A stretch of 64,000 nt of DNA from an uncultured Chromatiaceae bacterium. Lineage in GTDB: Bacteria; Pseudomonadota; Gammaproteobacteria; Enterobacterales; Alteromonadaceae. The stretch lies in the NCBI GenBank assembly GCA_937978655.1, contig CALJUX010000049.1, positions 1 through 64,000 of the forward strand, given 5' to 3'. The translations under genes and the position numbers were made by a program. Position 1 is the first letter of the stretch. Every line of letters starts with the position of its first letter. The notes under the pieces are model-generated. The model made no database searches. It was not told where the DNA came from and saw only the letters and a list, made by a program, of their open reading frames with translations. Below, in pieces: positions 45,457-56,396 of this stretch.

Positions 45457-46017
45457 TCAGTTCAGCGCGTCATCCCGCCAGAACTTGGTGCCTTTAATCG
45501 TGGCTTGCAGCGCAAGCCCGGTCTCTGTCAGCTGGTAAATCGTGATGTTATCGACGGTGATTTCACCACCAATGGCATCGCCTTTTTCATTGGCTTTGGC
45601 TGCGGCATCCATCTGGCCGCCAAAAGCCCAGCCATCATCGACAAAACGGTTCAGCGCCTGTTTGGTGTGGAAGACAAACACCAGCCGGTAGTCTTTGGCA
45701 CCGATGCCAAGGCCTAAGCCCACTTCGCCCATTTTCATGTAGGTGACGTTGCCGTTGTTGCTGTGCACCACACCATGACCACCGCCGGCGCTGGCAAAAA
45801 TCAAATTCACGTTGGCATTGGAAAATACCGCGTACCCTGCTGCGCGTTCGATGGTATCCGCTGCATAAGGTTTTTCTTTGTAGAGTTTATTCAGGGTGCT
45901 GGCACGCATTTGTTCAATTGAGTGTCGTTTCTGATCGGCGCTTTGTCCGCCGGTACTGGCGCAGCCCGCGAGAACGACCGTCAGCGCGACCGCTACAGAG
46001 ATCAGCCATTTTTTCAT
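45457..46017 (-). CDS. SYLF/YSC84-domain lipoprotein
   Basis: A 186-residue protein with signal peptide and lipobox VLAGC, then a SYLF lipid-binding domain (ERAAGYAVFSNANVNLIFASAGGGHGVV, GEVGLGLGIGAKDYRLVFVF). The family binds lipids or phosphoinositides in eukaryotes; the bacterial role is unknown. ATG at 46017 follows a strong AGGAG; the upstream extension is not coding. Confidence 0.88.
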   Translation of the reverse strand: MKKWLISVAVALTVVLAGCASTGGQSADQKRHSIEQMRASTLNKLYKEKPYAADTIERAAGYAVFSNANVNLIFASAGGGHGVVHSNNGNVTYMKMGEVGLGLGIGAKDYRLVFVFHTKQALNRFVDDGWAFGGQMDAAAKANEKGDAIGGEITVDNITIYQLTETGLALQATIKGTKFWRDDALN

Positions 46018-46173
46018 TATTATGCTCCTGATTGACATAGGTCTGCGCATTCTGACCAGAACGCCGGCAAAAAGGTTGCAGTGCCCGGTCAGGTTTTTTT
46101 TGCCGACAATAGTAAAAAAACCATATTGCTTCATAAACTTAGCAACAGCAACCCGAAATTTTGCCGCTGTTCA

Positions 46174-46202
46174 GAAAAAAAACAGGCCGCAATGCGGCCT
46201 GT
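46174..46202 (-). terminator. Intrinsic terminator of htpX
   Basis: On the minus strand ACAGGCCGC-ATT-GCGGCCTGT is followed by a run of eight or nine T residues, 24 bases after the htpX stop. Confidence 0.88.
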
Positions 46203-46225
46203 CGGTTTATTTCTGTACCTGCCAA

Positions 46226-47101
46226 TCAGGCGGCGTTACGCAGTGCCGCAATACGTTTTTCCAGCGGCGGATGGCTTAAGAACATTTCGCTGCGGGCGGA
46301 TTTGTTGGCGATACCAAAGGCCATCATGGAGCCTTCCAGCTGACTGTCATGGTTGTTACGCAGACGCTCCAGCGCGGCGACCATTTTGTTGGCGCCGACC
46401 AGTTTGGCGGCACCGGCGTCGGCACTGTATTCGCGTTTACGCGAGAACCACATCACGATAATACTCGCCAGCACGCCAAACAGCATTTCCAGTACAAACA
46501 CCGTCATCATGTAGGCAAAACCACCGCTTTCCGATGACTCGTCATCGCTGCTGCGGGTGGCGTTGTGAATGGCGCCGGCAATTAAGCGCGCCAGGAAAAT
46601 AACGAAGGTGTTGACCACGCCCTGGATCAGCGTCAGCGTCACCATGTCACCATTGGCAACGTGTGACACTTCGTGTGCCAGTACGGCTTCAACTTCATCT
46701 TCGCGCATGTTGCGCAGCAAACCGGTGCTGACGGCAACCAGCGCATTGTTGCGGCTCATGCCGGTGGCAAAGGCGTTCATTTCCGGTGAGTCGTAAATGG
46801 CCACTTCCGGCATGCCGATGCCGGCTTGTTGCGCCTGGCGGCGCACGGTATTCACCAGCCAGTGTTCAGTGGCATTTTGTGGCTGTTCGATCACCACTGC
46901 GCCTGTGGAACGTTTGGCCATCCATTTGGACATCGCCAGGGAAATAAAAGAGCCACCAAAACCAAACACTGCTGCCAGTAACAACAGACCGCCCATGCTT
47001 TGCCGGTCGATGCCAAATACACTGAATAAAATACTCAGCACCACTGACAGCACCAGCATTACCGCTAAGTTTGTCATAATAAACAACAGAATACGTTTCA
47101 T
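46226..47101 (-). CDS. htpX: Membrane zinc protease HtpX
   Basis: A 291-residue M48B protease of the inner membrane that helps remove damaged membrane proteins. It has two N-terminal membrane segments, the zinc motif HEVSH in AVLAHEVSHVANGDMVTL, two more hydrophobic segments, and the third ligand in REYSADAGAAKLVG. Two ATGs are adjacent (47104 and 47101); the second is better spaced from GAGGT. It stands alone, 71 bases after bioD. Confidence 0.96.
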   Translation of the reverse strand: MKRILLFIMTNLAVMLVLSVVLSILFSVFGIDRQSMGGLLLLAAVFGFGGSFISLAMSKWMAKRSTGAVVIEQPQNATEHWLVNTVRRQAQQAGIGMPEVAIYDSPEMNAFATGMSRNNALVAVSTGLLRNMREDEVEAVLAHEVSHVANGDMVTLTLIQGVVNTFVIFLARLIAGAIHNATRSSDDESSESGGFAYMMTVFVLEMLFGVLASIIVMWFSRKREYSADAGAAKLVGANKMVAALERLRNNHDSQLEGSMMAFGIANKSARSEMFLSHPPLEKRIAALRNAA

Positions 47102-47172
47102 CATTACCTCATATGTCCGATGACCTGCAGCAATGATATGGGCATAACTGCCGATATCAAGCCTGTGGTGAT

Positions 47173-47865
47173 TTATCGCAGAGGTTTTTGCTGCGAAACA
47201 CTTCGATATTGCGACAGAAATGCCCGGGCCAGCGCGACACATTGCGCATCGGTCGGACCTTGCGGGGCAAAAGGCAGTGTCGCCAGACATTCCAGCCCGA
47301 GCCTGTGGTTTAAATCGCTGAGCGTTTCAGCAAGGTAATGCATCTGTGGAGTCAGGATATTGGCGACATAACCGAGCACCGGGACCCCGGCGCGACGCAG
47401 CTCCCGTACGGTCAGCAGACTGTGATTCAGGCAACCGAGTTTCACGCCAACCACCAGCAATACCGGCCAGCGTTGCTGCACCACCCAGTCCGCCAGATAC
47501 TCCTGTTGGTTCAGCGGTAGTAACCAGCCGCCGGCGCCTTCGATAAGCTCCAGTGCGCTGTCGTTTGGCAGCAGCAAACGGTCAAGTCTGGCCAGTGACA
47601 GATGGTCACCTTGGGCCTGTGCCGCCAGATGAGGCGCCGTTGGCAAGTTGAAACAGAGCGGGTTCACGGCGTTGATGCTCTGGCCGGTCACGGTGGCAAG
47701 GGCTTTGGCATCGCTGTTACAGCCGTCCGCGTCAACACCGCTGGCGATGGGTTTGAGTGCGGTGCAGCGCAGATCACACAGGGCCAGGCCGCGTAACAGC
47801 GCGGTACTGCAATAAGTTTTGCCGGCGTCTGTGTCAGTGCCGGTGACAAAAAAACGCTGGCTCAT
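47173..47865 (-). CDS. bioD: Dethiobiotin synthetase
   Basis: A 230-residue ATP-dependent enzyme that closes the ureido ring of dethiobiotin from DAPA and CO2. The P-loop is TGTDTDAGKTYCSTALL, ALKPIASGV holds the substrate-binding lysine, and IEGAGGWLLPLN is the usual second motif. Last gene of bioBFCD; its ATG overlaps the bioC stop (TGATG). Confidence 0.96.
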   Translation of the reverse strand: MSQRFFVTGTDTDAGKTYCSTALLRGLALCDLRCTALKPIASGVDADGCNSDAKALATVTGQSINAVNPLCFNLPTAPHLAAQAQGDHLSLARLDRLLLPNDSALELIEGAGGWLLPLNQQEYLADWVVQQRWPVLLVVGVKLGCLNHSLLTVRELRRAGVPVLGYVANILTPQMHYLAETLSDLNHRLGLECLATLPFAPQGPTDAQCVALARAFLSQYRSVSQQKPLR

Positions 47866-48653
47866 CAGCCGGCTGCCAATGGCCGCTGGCCAAACATAAA
47901 CAGCACCTGATAACTGAGCGGTAAGCCTTGCGTGGTCAGATTGCGCTGATAGGCGTCGGCGAAACGTTGCCAGTATGCCCGCCCCGCCAGCCCCGGAATG
48001 GCGGCAGGTCTGAGCCCGGTATAGTTCGCGCCAATCAGTTTAAATTCACGCGCCAGGGTAAACACATCGGGGAAAAACAACTGAAAGGTCTTTTGTTGTG
48101 CCTGGCAAGGCAGGCCCTGGCTGCGCGCACTGCGCAGATAATCCGCCACCGGACTGAACTGCAACGTCGGGGGCACCTGGCCACATAAGCGCCAGGCCTG
48201 CTGAAACTCCGTCATGGATTCTTCCACTAACGTGGTCAGGACAAAACGGCCGCCCGGTTTTAATACCCGGCTTATTTCGGCAAATACCGGCCGCGGGTCC
48301 GGGCACCATTGCAGCATTAATGAACTGAACAAGGTATCGATACTGGCGTCTGGCAGCGGAATTGCAGCGGCGTCGGCCTGAATGAACTCATTGGCAATGC
48401 CGTGGCGCTGCGCCTGTTGCAACATCGCCGCACTTAAATCGAGCGCGATCAAGTGGTCACAGTAGCTGCTGAGATTATGATGAAACCAGCCCGGACCACA
48501 GCCCAGATCCAACAAAGTGCCTTGTTGGTTTTGTGGTAAAAACCGCAATGCGTCAAAGGCGACTTCGCGTTGTAACCGGGCGCCCTGTTCGTAACTCTGT
48601 GCGGCTTTACTGAAGTGCGCACTGATTTGTTCGGCTTGCAGTTGGCTTTCCAC
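47865..48653 (-). CDS. bioC: Malonyl-ACP O-methyltransferase
   Basis: A 262-residue SAM methyltransferase that masks malonyl-ACP for pimelate synthesis. The SAM motif is LLDLGCGPGWFHHNL; IQADAAAIPLPDASIDTLFSSLMLQWC and VLKPGGRFVLTTL are the class signatures and are BioC-like. It lies between bioF (24-base gap) and bioD (one-base overlap). No bioH is seen in the operon. Confidence 0.94.
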   Translation of the reverse strand: MESQLQAEQISAHFSKAAQSYEQGARLQREVAFDALRFLPQNQQGTLLDLGCGPGWFHHNLSSYCDHLIALDLSAAMLQQAQRHGIANEFIQADAAAIPLPDASIDTLFSSLMLQWCPDPRPVFAEISRVLKPGGRFVLTTLVEESMTEFQQAWRLCGQVPPTLQFSPVADYLRSARSQGLPCQAQQKTFQLFFPDVFTLAREFKLIGANYTGLRPAAIPGLAGRAYWQRFADAYQRNLTTQGLPLSYQVLFMFGQRPLAAG

Positions 48654-48677
48654 CTGAAGAGTCCTGTAATGCTTAAA

Positions 48678-49844
48678 CTAACGAAGAGCCGATGTATCGG
48701 GTCTGGTTTGGATTAATGCGTCGACTAACTGCCGAATTTGCCGGCTATTATGCGCTGCGCTGAGGCTGATACGCAGCCGCGCCTGCGGCACAGTTGGCGG
48801 ACGAATGGCCTGTAACCAGATCCCGGCAGTTTTCAGCGCCTGACTCCATTGCAGCGCTGTAGCACTGTCAGCACACAATAGCGGCTGAATGGCGGTGTCA
48901 GATGCGGTCAGCGTTAAACCGGCGGCTGCAGACAGCTGGCGGAACAACGATATATTGTCTGCCAGTTTGTCACGGCGCCACTGTTCGCGCCGGCATAACT
49001 CAATACTGTGCGCCATCGCCTGACAAAGCGCCGGCGACAGCGCGGTGCTGTAGATATAATGCCTCGATTGCTGGCGGATATAGTCAATAACATCGCGGCT
49101 GCCGGCAAGGAAACCACCCTGTCCGGCCAGTGCTTTGCCAAAATTGGCCATCAGACATTGCAGCTGATTGGCTTTTGCGCCACAGTGTTGCCAGCTGCCA
49201 CGGCCTTCTTCACCCAGCACGCCAATACCATGCGCGTCATCTAACAACAGCGGCTGGCGTGCAGATAACAGTGCCAGCAGCGCGCGGCTGTCGGTCACGT
49301 CACCGTCCATACTGAACACGCCTTCAGTGGCAACCACCACCGATTTGTCCTGCGCTTTAGCCAGCTGCTGCGCCAGCGCAGCAAAATCCTGATGCGGATA
49401 ACGTTTAAACCGGCGCTGCGCGCTGATTAACAGATCCTGCATGGAGGCATGACAATACTTGTCCAGCAGCAGGAAGTCATCCGCAGCCACCAGACTGCTC
49501 AGCATCGCCTGATTGGCGGCAAACCCTGAACTGAATAACAACACCGCTTCAACACCGAGCCAGTCGCACAAAGCACTGCTGAGCCTGGCGTGTGCCGGCT
49601 GGAAACCGGTAATGAGCGGGGAACCCGTGCTGGCCATGCCCTGTTGGTGGGCTGCGTCCGCCAGCGCCTGGCGCAGTGACGGCGCACTCGCCAACGCCAG
49701 ATAATCATTACCGGAAAAATTCAGCAAGCTGGTGCCCTGCCACAGCAGCATGCCATCCGCTAAGGTCTGCACCTGCTGTTCCTGCCGATACAACCCCTGC
49801 TCGCGCCGCTGCTGCAACCAGAGTTGCATGTCACCGAGTTGCAT
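48678..49844 (-). CDS. bioF: 8-Amino-7-oxononanoate synthase
   Basis: A 388-residue PLP enzyme that condenses pimeloyl-ACP with L-alanine. Family signs are LLNFSGNDYLALA, GSPLITG, LLLDDAHGIGVLGEEGRG and the PLP lysine in ANFGKALAGQGGF. It follows bioB by five bases. Confidence 0.96.
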   Translation of the reverse strand: MQLGDMQLWLQQRREQGLYRQEQQVQTLADGMLLWQGTSLLNFSGNDYLALASAPSLRQALADAAHQQGMASTGSPLITGFQPAHARLSSALCDWLGVEAVLLFSSGFAANQAMLSSLVAADDFLLLDKYCHASMQDLLISAQRRFKRYPHQDFAALAQQLAKAQDKSVVVATEGVFSMDGDVTDSRALLALLSARQPLLLDDAHGIGVLGEEGRGSWQHCGAKANQLQCLMANFGKALAGQGGFLAGSRDVIDYIRQQSRHYIYSTALSPALCQAMAHSIELCRREQWRRDKLADNISLFRQLSAAAGLTLTASDTAIQPLLCADSATALQWSQALKTAGIWLQAIRPPTVPQARLRISLSAAHNSRQIRQLVDALIQTRPDTSALR

Positions 49845-49849
49845 AACAC

Positions 49850-50914
49850 TCAGACGGCAGCATGAAACAGACTAGGTTCCAGCTGTTCCTGAATAGCCTG
49901 CGCCATCGCCGCTTCATGCGCTTCGTCAGACACATCACCACGCTGTTCCGGCTTTAAGCCGAGCTTGGCAAAAAGTTGCATGTCGGCGTTGGCTTCCGGG
50001 TTTTCCGTAGTCAGTAATTTGTCGCCGTAAAAGATTGAGTTGGCACCGGCCATAAAACACAGCGCCTGCATTTGCTCATTCATTCGCGACCGGCCGGCGG
50101 ATAAGCGCACATGGCTTTTTGGCAACATGATACGCGCCACGGCAATAGTGCGGATAAATTCAAAGCCGTCTAAATCATCGACGTTTTCCAGCGGCGTGCC
50201 AGCGACTTTCACCAGCATATTGATCGGCACCGATTCCGGATGTTCTGGCAGGTTGGCAATCTGGCGCAATAACGCTGAACGGTCATTGGCGCTTTCGCCC
50301 ATGCCAACAATGCCGCCACAACAAACTTTCATGCCGGCGTCGCGCACGTGTGACAGCGTGTCAAGGCGATCCTGATAAGTGCGGGTAGTGATGATTTCGC
50401 CATAAAATTCCGGTGAGGTATCCAGGTTATGGTTGTAGTAATCAAGACCAGCCCCGGCCAGTTCCTGCGCCTGCTCAGCGGTGAGCTTGCCGAGCGTCAT
50501 ACAGGTTTCCAGGCCCATGCCTTTGACACCCTGGATCATTTCCATGATGTAAGGCATGTCGCGCTGTTTTGGGTTACTCCAGGCCGCGCCCATGCAAAAG
50601 CGGCTGGCGCCCTGCTCTTTGGCGGCTTTGGCCTGCGTCAGCACTTTTTCGACTTCGAGCAAACGTTCACGCTCAAGGCCGGTATTGTAATGACCACTTT
50701 GCGGGCAATATTTGCAGTCTTCCGCGCAGGCGCCGGTTTTAATCGACAGAAGCGTGCTGACCTGCACTTCATTGGCCGGAAAATTAGCGCGGTGCACCAG
50801 CTGGGCACGGAACATTAAATCGTTAAAAGGCAGCGCAAACAGTGCGTTTACCTCAGCCAAAGTCCAGTTGTGGCGAATGTCAGTGAGGCTTTGGTCGGTA
50901 AAAAGCGAATGCAT
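49850..50914 (-). CDS. bioB: Biotin synthase
   Basis: A 354-residue radical SAM enzyme that inserts sulfur into dethiobiotin. The radical SAM cluster is CAEDCKYCPQSGHY; NHNLDTSPEFY and the later YGDKLLTTENPEANAD match BioB. ATG at 50914 follows AGGGAC; the 47 codons upstream run into the operator and are rejected. First gene of bioBFCD, divergent from bioA. Confidence 0.98.
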   Translation of the reverse strand: MHSLFTDQSLTDIRHNWTLAEVNALFALPFNDLMFRAQLVHRANFPANEVQVSTLLSIKTGACAEDCKYCPQSGHYNTGLERERLLEVEKVLTQAKAAKEQGASRFCMGAAWSNPKQRDMPYIMEMIQGVKGMGLETCMTLGKLTAEQAQELAGAGLDYYNHNLDTSPEFYGEIITTRTYQDRLDTLSHVRDAGMKVCCGGIVGMGESANDRSALLRQIANLPEHPESVPINMLVKVAGTPLENVDDLDGFEFIRTIAVARIMLPKSHVRLSAGRSRMNEQMQALCFMAGANSIFYGDKLLTTENPEANADMQLFAKLGLKPEQRGDVSDEAHEAAMAQAIQEQLEPSLFHAAV

Positions 50915-50978
50915 AAAAGTCCCTGTATTTTGTTTGTCTTTGACTGGGTTTGCCGCTAGTCTACCCGCGCACCTCCCC

Positions 50979-51011
50979 TTGTCAACGCGTACCAGTTCAT
51001 CAGGTTTACCA
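50979..51011. promoter_or_regulatory. BirA-type biotin operator
   Basis: TTGTCAACG, a 15-base gap, then GGTTTACCA. This matches the known BirA operator TTGTAAACC-N15-GGTTTACAA at 15 of 18 arm positions and has the right spacing. It lies between the divergent bioB and bioA genes, as in E. coli, so biotin should repress both. birA itself is not in the window. Confidence 0.8.
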
Positions 51012-51022
51012 GTGGTTAATAT

Positions 51023-52327
51023 ATGAGCATTGATTTGCAGTTTGACCGCCAGCATTTATGGCACCCCTACACATCGATGGCCCGGCCTTTGCCGGTGTAT
51101 CCGGTCAAAAGCGCAGACGGCTGCTGCCTGATGCTTGAAGATGGCCGGACGCTGGTCGACGGCACGTCCAGCTGGTGGGCCGCCATTCATGGTTATAATC
51201 ACCCGGCGCTGAATGCGGCGGTTACCTCCCAGTTACAGCAGATGAGCCATGTGATGTTTGGCGGCATCACCCATGCACCGGCGGTGGAGCTGGGTAAATT
51301 GTTGTTGCAGCTGGTCCCTGCCGCGCTACAGCATATTTTTTATGCTGACAGCGGTTCTATCGCGGTAGAAGTGGCGCTGAAAATGGCATTGCAATATCAG
51401 CTGGCGCGCGGCAACAGCGGCAAAACCCAGATGCTCAGCCTGCGTAAGGCCTACCACGGCGATACTTTTGCCACTATGGCGCTGTGTGACCCGGTTGATG
51501 GCATGCATGCAATGTTTCAGGGGCAGCTGACTTCGCATGTCTTTGCGAGCGCGCCAGAGCGTGCTTTTGACGATAAGTGGCAAGCAAGCGATGGTCAGGC
51601 GCTGCGGGAAATCTTCCGGCAGCATCACGCCCAACTCGCCGCTTTTGTGCTGGAGCCGGTGCTGCAAGGCGCCGGCGGTATGCGGCTCTATCATCCGGAG
51701 TATTTACGTCTGGCGCGGGAGCTCTGTGACCAATATGACGTGTTATTAATTTGCGATGAAATTGCCACCGGTTTTGGCCGCACCGGCAAACTTTTTGCCG
51801 TCGAGCACGCCGGTATAGTGCCGGATATCCTGTGCCTCGGCAAAGCCTTAAGCGGTGGTTATATCACGCTGGCGGCTACGCTTTGCACTAAAGCCGTGGC
51901 TGATGGCATCAGCAGTGGTGCAGTCGGCGCTTTGATGCACGGACCAACCTACATGGCCAACCCGCTCGCCTGTGCCGTCGCTTGCGCCAGTCTGAAGATT
52001 ATTCAGACCGGCGTCTGGCAGACACAGGTCGGGCAAATCGAACAGCAGTTACTGCTATTAAAAAGGCTTGCGCAATATCCGGCGGTCAAAGCCGTGCGGG
52101 TTTTAGGCGCGGTCGGTATTGTGGAGATGCACCACAATATTGACGTTGCGAAAGCACAGGCGCTGATGGTGGCGCGCGGTGTCTGGATCCGGCCTTTTGG
52201 TAATCTGTTTTACCTGATGCCGCCCTATATCATTCAGCCGGATGAACTTTTGCAGCTGACTGAGGCGCTGGAATTTATTGTGCAGCAGGATGTATCGCAG
52301 CAGGCGCAAGCTTTGCCGGGAGCCTAG
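51023..52327 (+). CDS. bioA: Adenosylmethionine-8-amino-7-oxononanoate transaminase
   Basis: A 434-residue class III PLP transaminase that makes DAPA with SAM as amino donor. Typical parts: QHLWHPYTSMARPLPVYPV, GTSSWWAAIHGYNHP, FYADSGSIAVEVALKMALQY, CDEIATGFGRTGKLF and the PLP lysine in LGKALSGGYITLAAT. Transcribed away from bioB across the BirA-type operator. Confidence 0.97.
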   Translation: MSIDLQFDRQHLWHPYTSMARPLPVYPVKSADGCCLMLEDGRTLVDGTSSWWAAIHGYNHPALNAAVTSQLQQMSHVMFGGITHAPAVELGKLLLQLVPAALQHIFYADSGSIAVEVALKMALQYQLARGNSGKTQMLSLRKAYHGDTFATMALCDPVDGMHAMFQGQLTSHVFASAPERAFDDKWQASDGQALREIFRQHHAQLAAFVLEPVLQGAGGMRLYHPEYLRLARELCDQYDVLLICDEIATGFGRTGKLFAVEHAGIVPDILCLGKALSGGYITLAATLCTKAVADGISSGAVGALMHGPTYMANPLACAVACASLKIIQTGVWQTQVGQIEQQLLLLKRLAQYPAVKAVRVLGAVGIVEMHHNIDVAKAQALMVARGVWIRPFGNLFYLMPPYIIQPDELLQLTEALEFIVQQDVSQQAQALPGA

Positions 52328-52331
52328 AGAT

Positions 52332-52703
52332 TTAAATCTGGTAGAAGAAACTTAACGCCGCCAGCGCAATCAGTAGCAAAGCGACCGAGTTATATTGCTG
52401 CCTGTCGCTCTCGCGGCGCAGGCGGAACTGATTTAATACGATGCTGCACAAACTGACCAGACAACACCACCACAGCAGATAGATCAGCTGACCGGTTAAG
52501 GTCGGCTCCCAATAATCGCGGACCTGAATGCCCCAGTACTTGACCAGACCAGAATTCATCTCCGGCTTGGCCAGATGACTGATGCCAAGTGCCACAATCA
52601 GAATGACCCAGCCGACCACCGATAACCAGTGAAAACTCAGCACTACCCAATCCGGGCCTTTACGGCGATTGTTACGCGGTCGGCTGCTGATGGGCTCGTT
52701 CAC
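52332..52703 (-). CDS. Small membrane protein of unknown function
   Basis: A 123-residue protein with a basic N-terminus and three predicted membrane segments (about 19-45, 70-90 and 105-121). I do not recognise the family. It ends five bases after bioA on the other strand, within a small palindrome AGATTTAAATCT at 52328-52339, and is divergent from asnS. Confidence 0.65.
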   Translation of the reverse strand: MNEPISSRPRNNRRKGPDWVVLSFHWLSVVGWVILIVALGISHLAKPEMNSGLVKYWGIQVRDYWEPTLTGQLIYLLWWCCLVSLCSIVLNQFRLRRESDRQQYNSVALLLIALAALSFFYQI

Positions 52704-52819
52704 GGCACTGTTCCTTCGGTTTGTGACAAGTTTTGCTTGTGCTTAGGCGCTGCCTGCGTATCATTACACCTCCTGAATTAAAATCAAACTTTTCTGAAGC
52801 GCAAGTTGGAGCCTGATGC

Positions 52820-54220
<1,401 letters not shown>

Positions 54221-54234
54221 GCTCAGTGTTTGAT

Positions 54235-54262
54235 AAAAAAACCGCCATCTGGCGGTTTTTTT
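54235..54262. terminator. Bidirectional intrinsic terminator
   Basis: ACCGCCA-TC-TGGCGGT with A6 on one side and T6 on the other, between the convergent asnS and nitroreductase genes. Confidence 0.92.
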
Positions 54263-54273
54263 ATTGTGGTTAT

Positions 54274-54834
54274 TTATTGAAAGTCGCTGAAAAACTCGCT
54301 GACTTCAAGCTGCGGCCGTTGTGGCACTTCTGAAGCACAGGTACCGAGATACAGATACCCGACAATTTCATCATCTTCAGCCAGGCCCAGCGCCTGACGG
54401 ACAAATTCATATTGGGTATAAGCGCCAGTGCGCCAGATGCCGCCAAAGCCTTGAGCAAATGCGGCCTGTTGCATCGCCATTACGGCACAGGCGGCAGATT
54501 GCACCTGCTCTGCTACTGGTACTTTGTGATGCTCACGACATTTGGCAATACAGGCGATCACCATCGGTGCCCGCAGCGGCAGTTGCCGGGCGCGCTCGAC
54601 CAGGTCATTGGCAATGGACGGATCTTCTTCCAGCGCCGCTTCAGCAAAAATATCACCGAGTTTGCTCAGCGCTGATTTGCCTTTGAACACCACAAAACGC
54701 CAGGGACGCAGGCCACCATGATCCGGCACCCGCACCGCGGCTTGTTTAATCAGCTGCAAGGCTTCGCCTTCAGGTGCTGGTTCAGTTAAACGGGAGGAAG
54801 AATAGCGGGTCGTGAGTAAGGTCATTGCGTCCAT
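54274..54834 (-). CDS. Nitroreductase family protein, YdjA-like
   Basis: A 186-residue FMN-dependent reductase. Visible: RYSSSRLTEPAPEGEAL, DHGGLRPWRFVVFKG (FMN contact), and GFGGIWRTGAYT and GYLYLGT in the C-terminal part, all like E. coli YdjA. Substrate unknown; single gene. Confidence 0.9.
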   Translation of the reverse strand: MDAMTLLTTRYSSSRLTEPAPEGEALQLIKQAAVRVPDHGGLRPWRFVVFKGKSALSKLGDIFAEAALEEDPSIANDLVERARQLPLRAPMVIACIAKCREHHKVPVAEQVQSAACAVMAMQQAAFAQGFGGIWRTGAYTQYEFVRQALGLAEDDEIVGYLYLGTCASEVPQRPQLEVSEFFSDFQ

Positions 54835-54977
54835 AAAAAAGCCCTTAAGAAAGACCCGCTAAGGCTAGCAAACTTCGCCGGGAAACGACAACCGAATTTG
54901 CTTTTGTGTCGGTTGCCTGCGGTAATTTCAGACGAAATTTGTTTATTTTCAATCAATTGAACAGAAAATTATTACGC

Positions 54978-56387
54978 CTATACCTGACTGTTGCGGTACA
55001 GCCGGGTATAAGCCTTGGCGGCTTGTTGCCAGTCAAACACTTGCGCCATGCCGCGTAATTGCACCGCGCGATACTTACGTTTGTCCTGATACAACGCCTC
55101 GGCGCGGTGCAGCGCCTGCAGCAGCGCCTCGGATGTCGGTTCGGCGAAGACGATGCCAGTGGCATTTCGGCTGGTTAAATCAGTCACAGTATCCTTTAAG
55201 CCGCCGGTGGCGCGGACCAGTGGGACAGTGCCATAACGCAGGCTATAAATCTGATTGAGGCCACAGGGTTCGAATAAACTCGGCATCAGGAAAAAATCTC
55301 CTGCCGCTTCAACCTGGTGCGACAATGGCTCGTCAAAGCCTTCGAGCAGGCGCAGCTGCAGCGGAAACTGTTGTTCCAGCGCCCGCAGCGGCTGAATAAA
55401 CTGTTGCTCGCCGGTCCCCATTAACACGACTTGCGCGTTGCTGCCGGCTAAAAATTGCGCCAGCGCCGGGATCAGCAAAGTAAAGCCTTTTTGCCCGGTG
55501 ATACGGCTGACGCTGACAAACAGCGGCACCTGGGTGTCGGCTAATTGTGTCTGGCGCCGCAGCTCGGTTTTGCACAAGGCTTTGCCGGAGATCTCCTCCG
55601 CCGTATAACGCGCCGCCAGACTAAGGTCGGTGGACGGGTCCCAGCGACTGTAATCACAACCATTCAGAATACCGGCGAAACACGCCTGTTTTTGCTGATA
55701 CAAGGCTGACAGGCCGTTGGCGGCCGGTTCAGACAGCAGTTCATCGCGATAGCCCGGGCTTACGGTGTTGATGCTGTCGGCCTGCCATAAACCGAGAGCC
55801 AGTAAGGTGGTGGGTAATTCTGCCGGCAGATGCCAGTGCGCCAGTCCCAGCAGCGCCTGCTGTTCACGGCCAAAGCCTTGTTGATAGGCGGCGTTGTGCA
55901 CCGTCAGCACAAATTTGCTGTGTGCTAAGGCGCCCTGCCGCATTTCCTGCAGATAACAGGCTGCCAGCGCACTTTGCCAGTCGTGGCCATGCACAATGTC
56001 CACGGGTTCTGCTTGCTGCGCCAGATATTCCAGCGCGGCTTTACTGAAAAACGCAAAACGTTCAAGATTATCCGGATACGGCTGTTCGCCATCATCATAA
56101 GGCCGTGGCCGCTGAAAAAACTGGTGATGTTCAATCAGCGCCACCGGAATATCGTCCACCACTGTGTGCCGGACTGCACAGCCATAAGTCTGCGCACCTA
56201 AATTAAAATACAGCGACTGCCACTCTGGCGTGCAGCTGACGCCATACAAAGCACCATAACGTGGCATGATTACCTGCACTGAATGGCCGGCCTGCTGCAG
56301 GGCTTTAGCCAGACCACGGGTTGCGTCGGCCAAACCACCGGTTTTCAGCAACCCTTCAAATTCACTGCAGATAAACGCCAAACGCAT
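54978..56387 (-). CDS. glgA: Glycogen synthase (ADP-glucose type)
   Basis: A 469-residue GT5 glycosyltransferase that extends glycogen from ADP-glucose. The N-terminal ADP-glucose site is FEGLLKTGGLADATRGLAKAL; SRITGQKGFTLLIPALAQFL and FLMPSLFEPCGLNQIYSLRYGTVPLVRATGGL cover the C-terminal domain. It starts nine bases after glgC with AAGGAG, so glgCA is an operon. No glgB or glgP is in the window. Confidence 0.96.
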   Translation of the reverse strand: MRLAFICSEFEGLLKTGGLADATRGLAKALQQAGHSVQVIMPRYGALYGVSCTPEWQSLYFNLGAQTYGCAVRHTVVDDIPVALIEHHQFFQRPRPYDDGEQPYPDNLERFAFFSKAALEYLAQQAEPVDIVHGHDWQSALAACYLQEMRQGALAHSKFVLTVHNAAYQQGFGREQQALLGLAHWHLPAELPTTLLALGLWQADSINTVSPGYRDELLSEPAANGLSALYQQKQACFAGILNGCDYSRWDPSTDLSLAARYTAEEISGKALCKTELRRQTQLADTQVPLFVSVSRITGQKGFTLLIPALAQFLAGSNAQVVLMGTGEQQFIQPLRALEQQFPLQLRLLEGFDEPLSHQVEAAGDFFLMPSLFEPCGLNQIYSLRYGTVPLVRATGGLKDTVTDLTSRNATGIVFAEPTSEALLQALHRAEALYQDKRKYRAVQLRGMAQVFDWQQAAKAYTRLYRNSQV

Positions 56388-56396
56388 GCCAACTCC

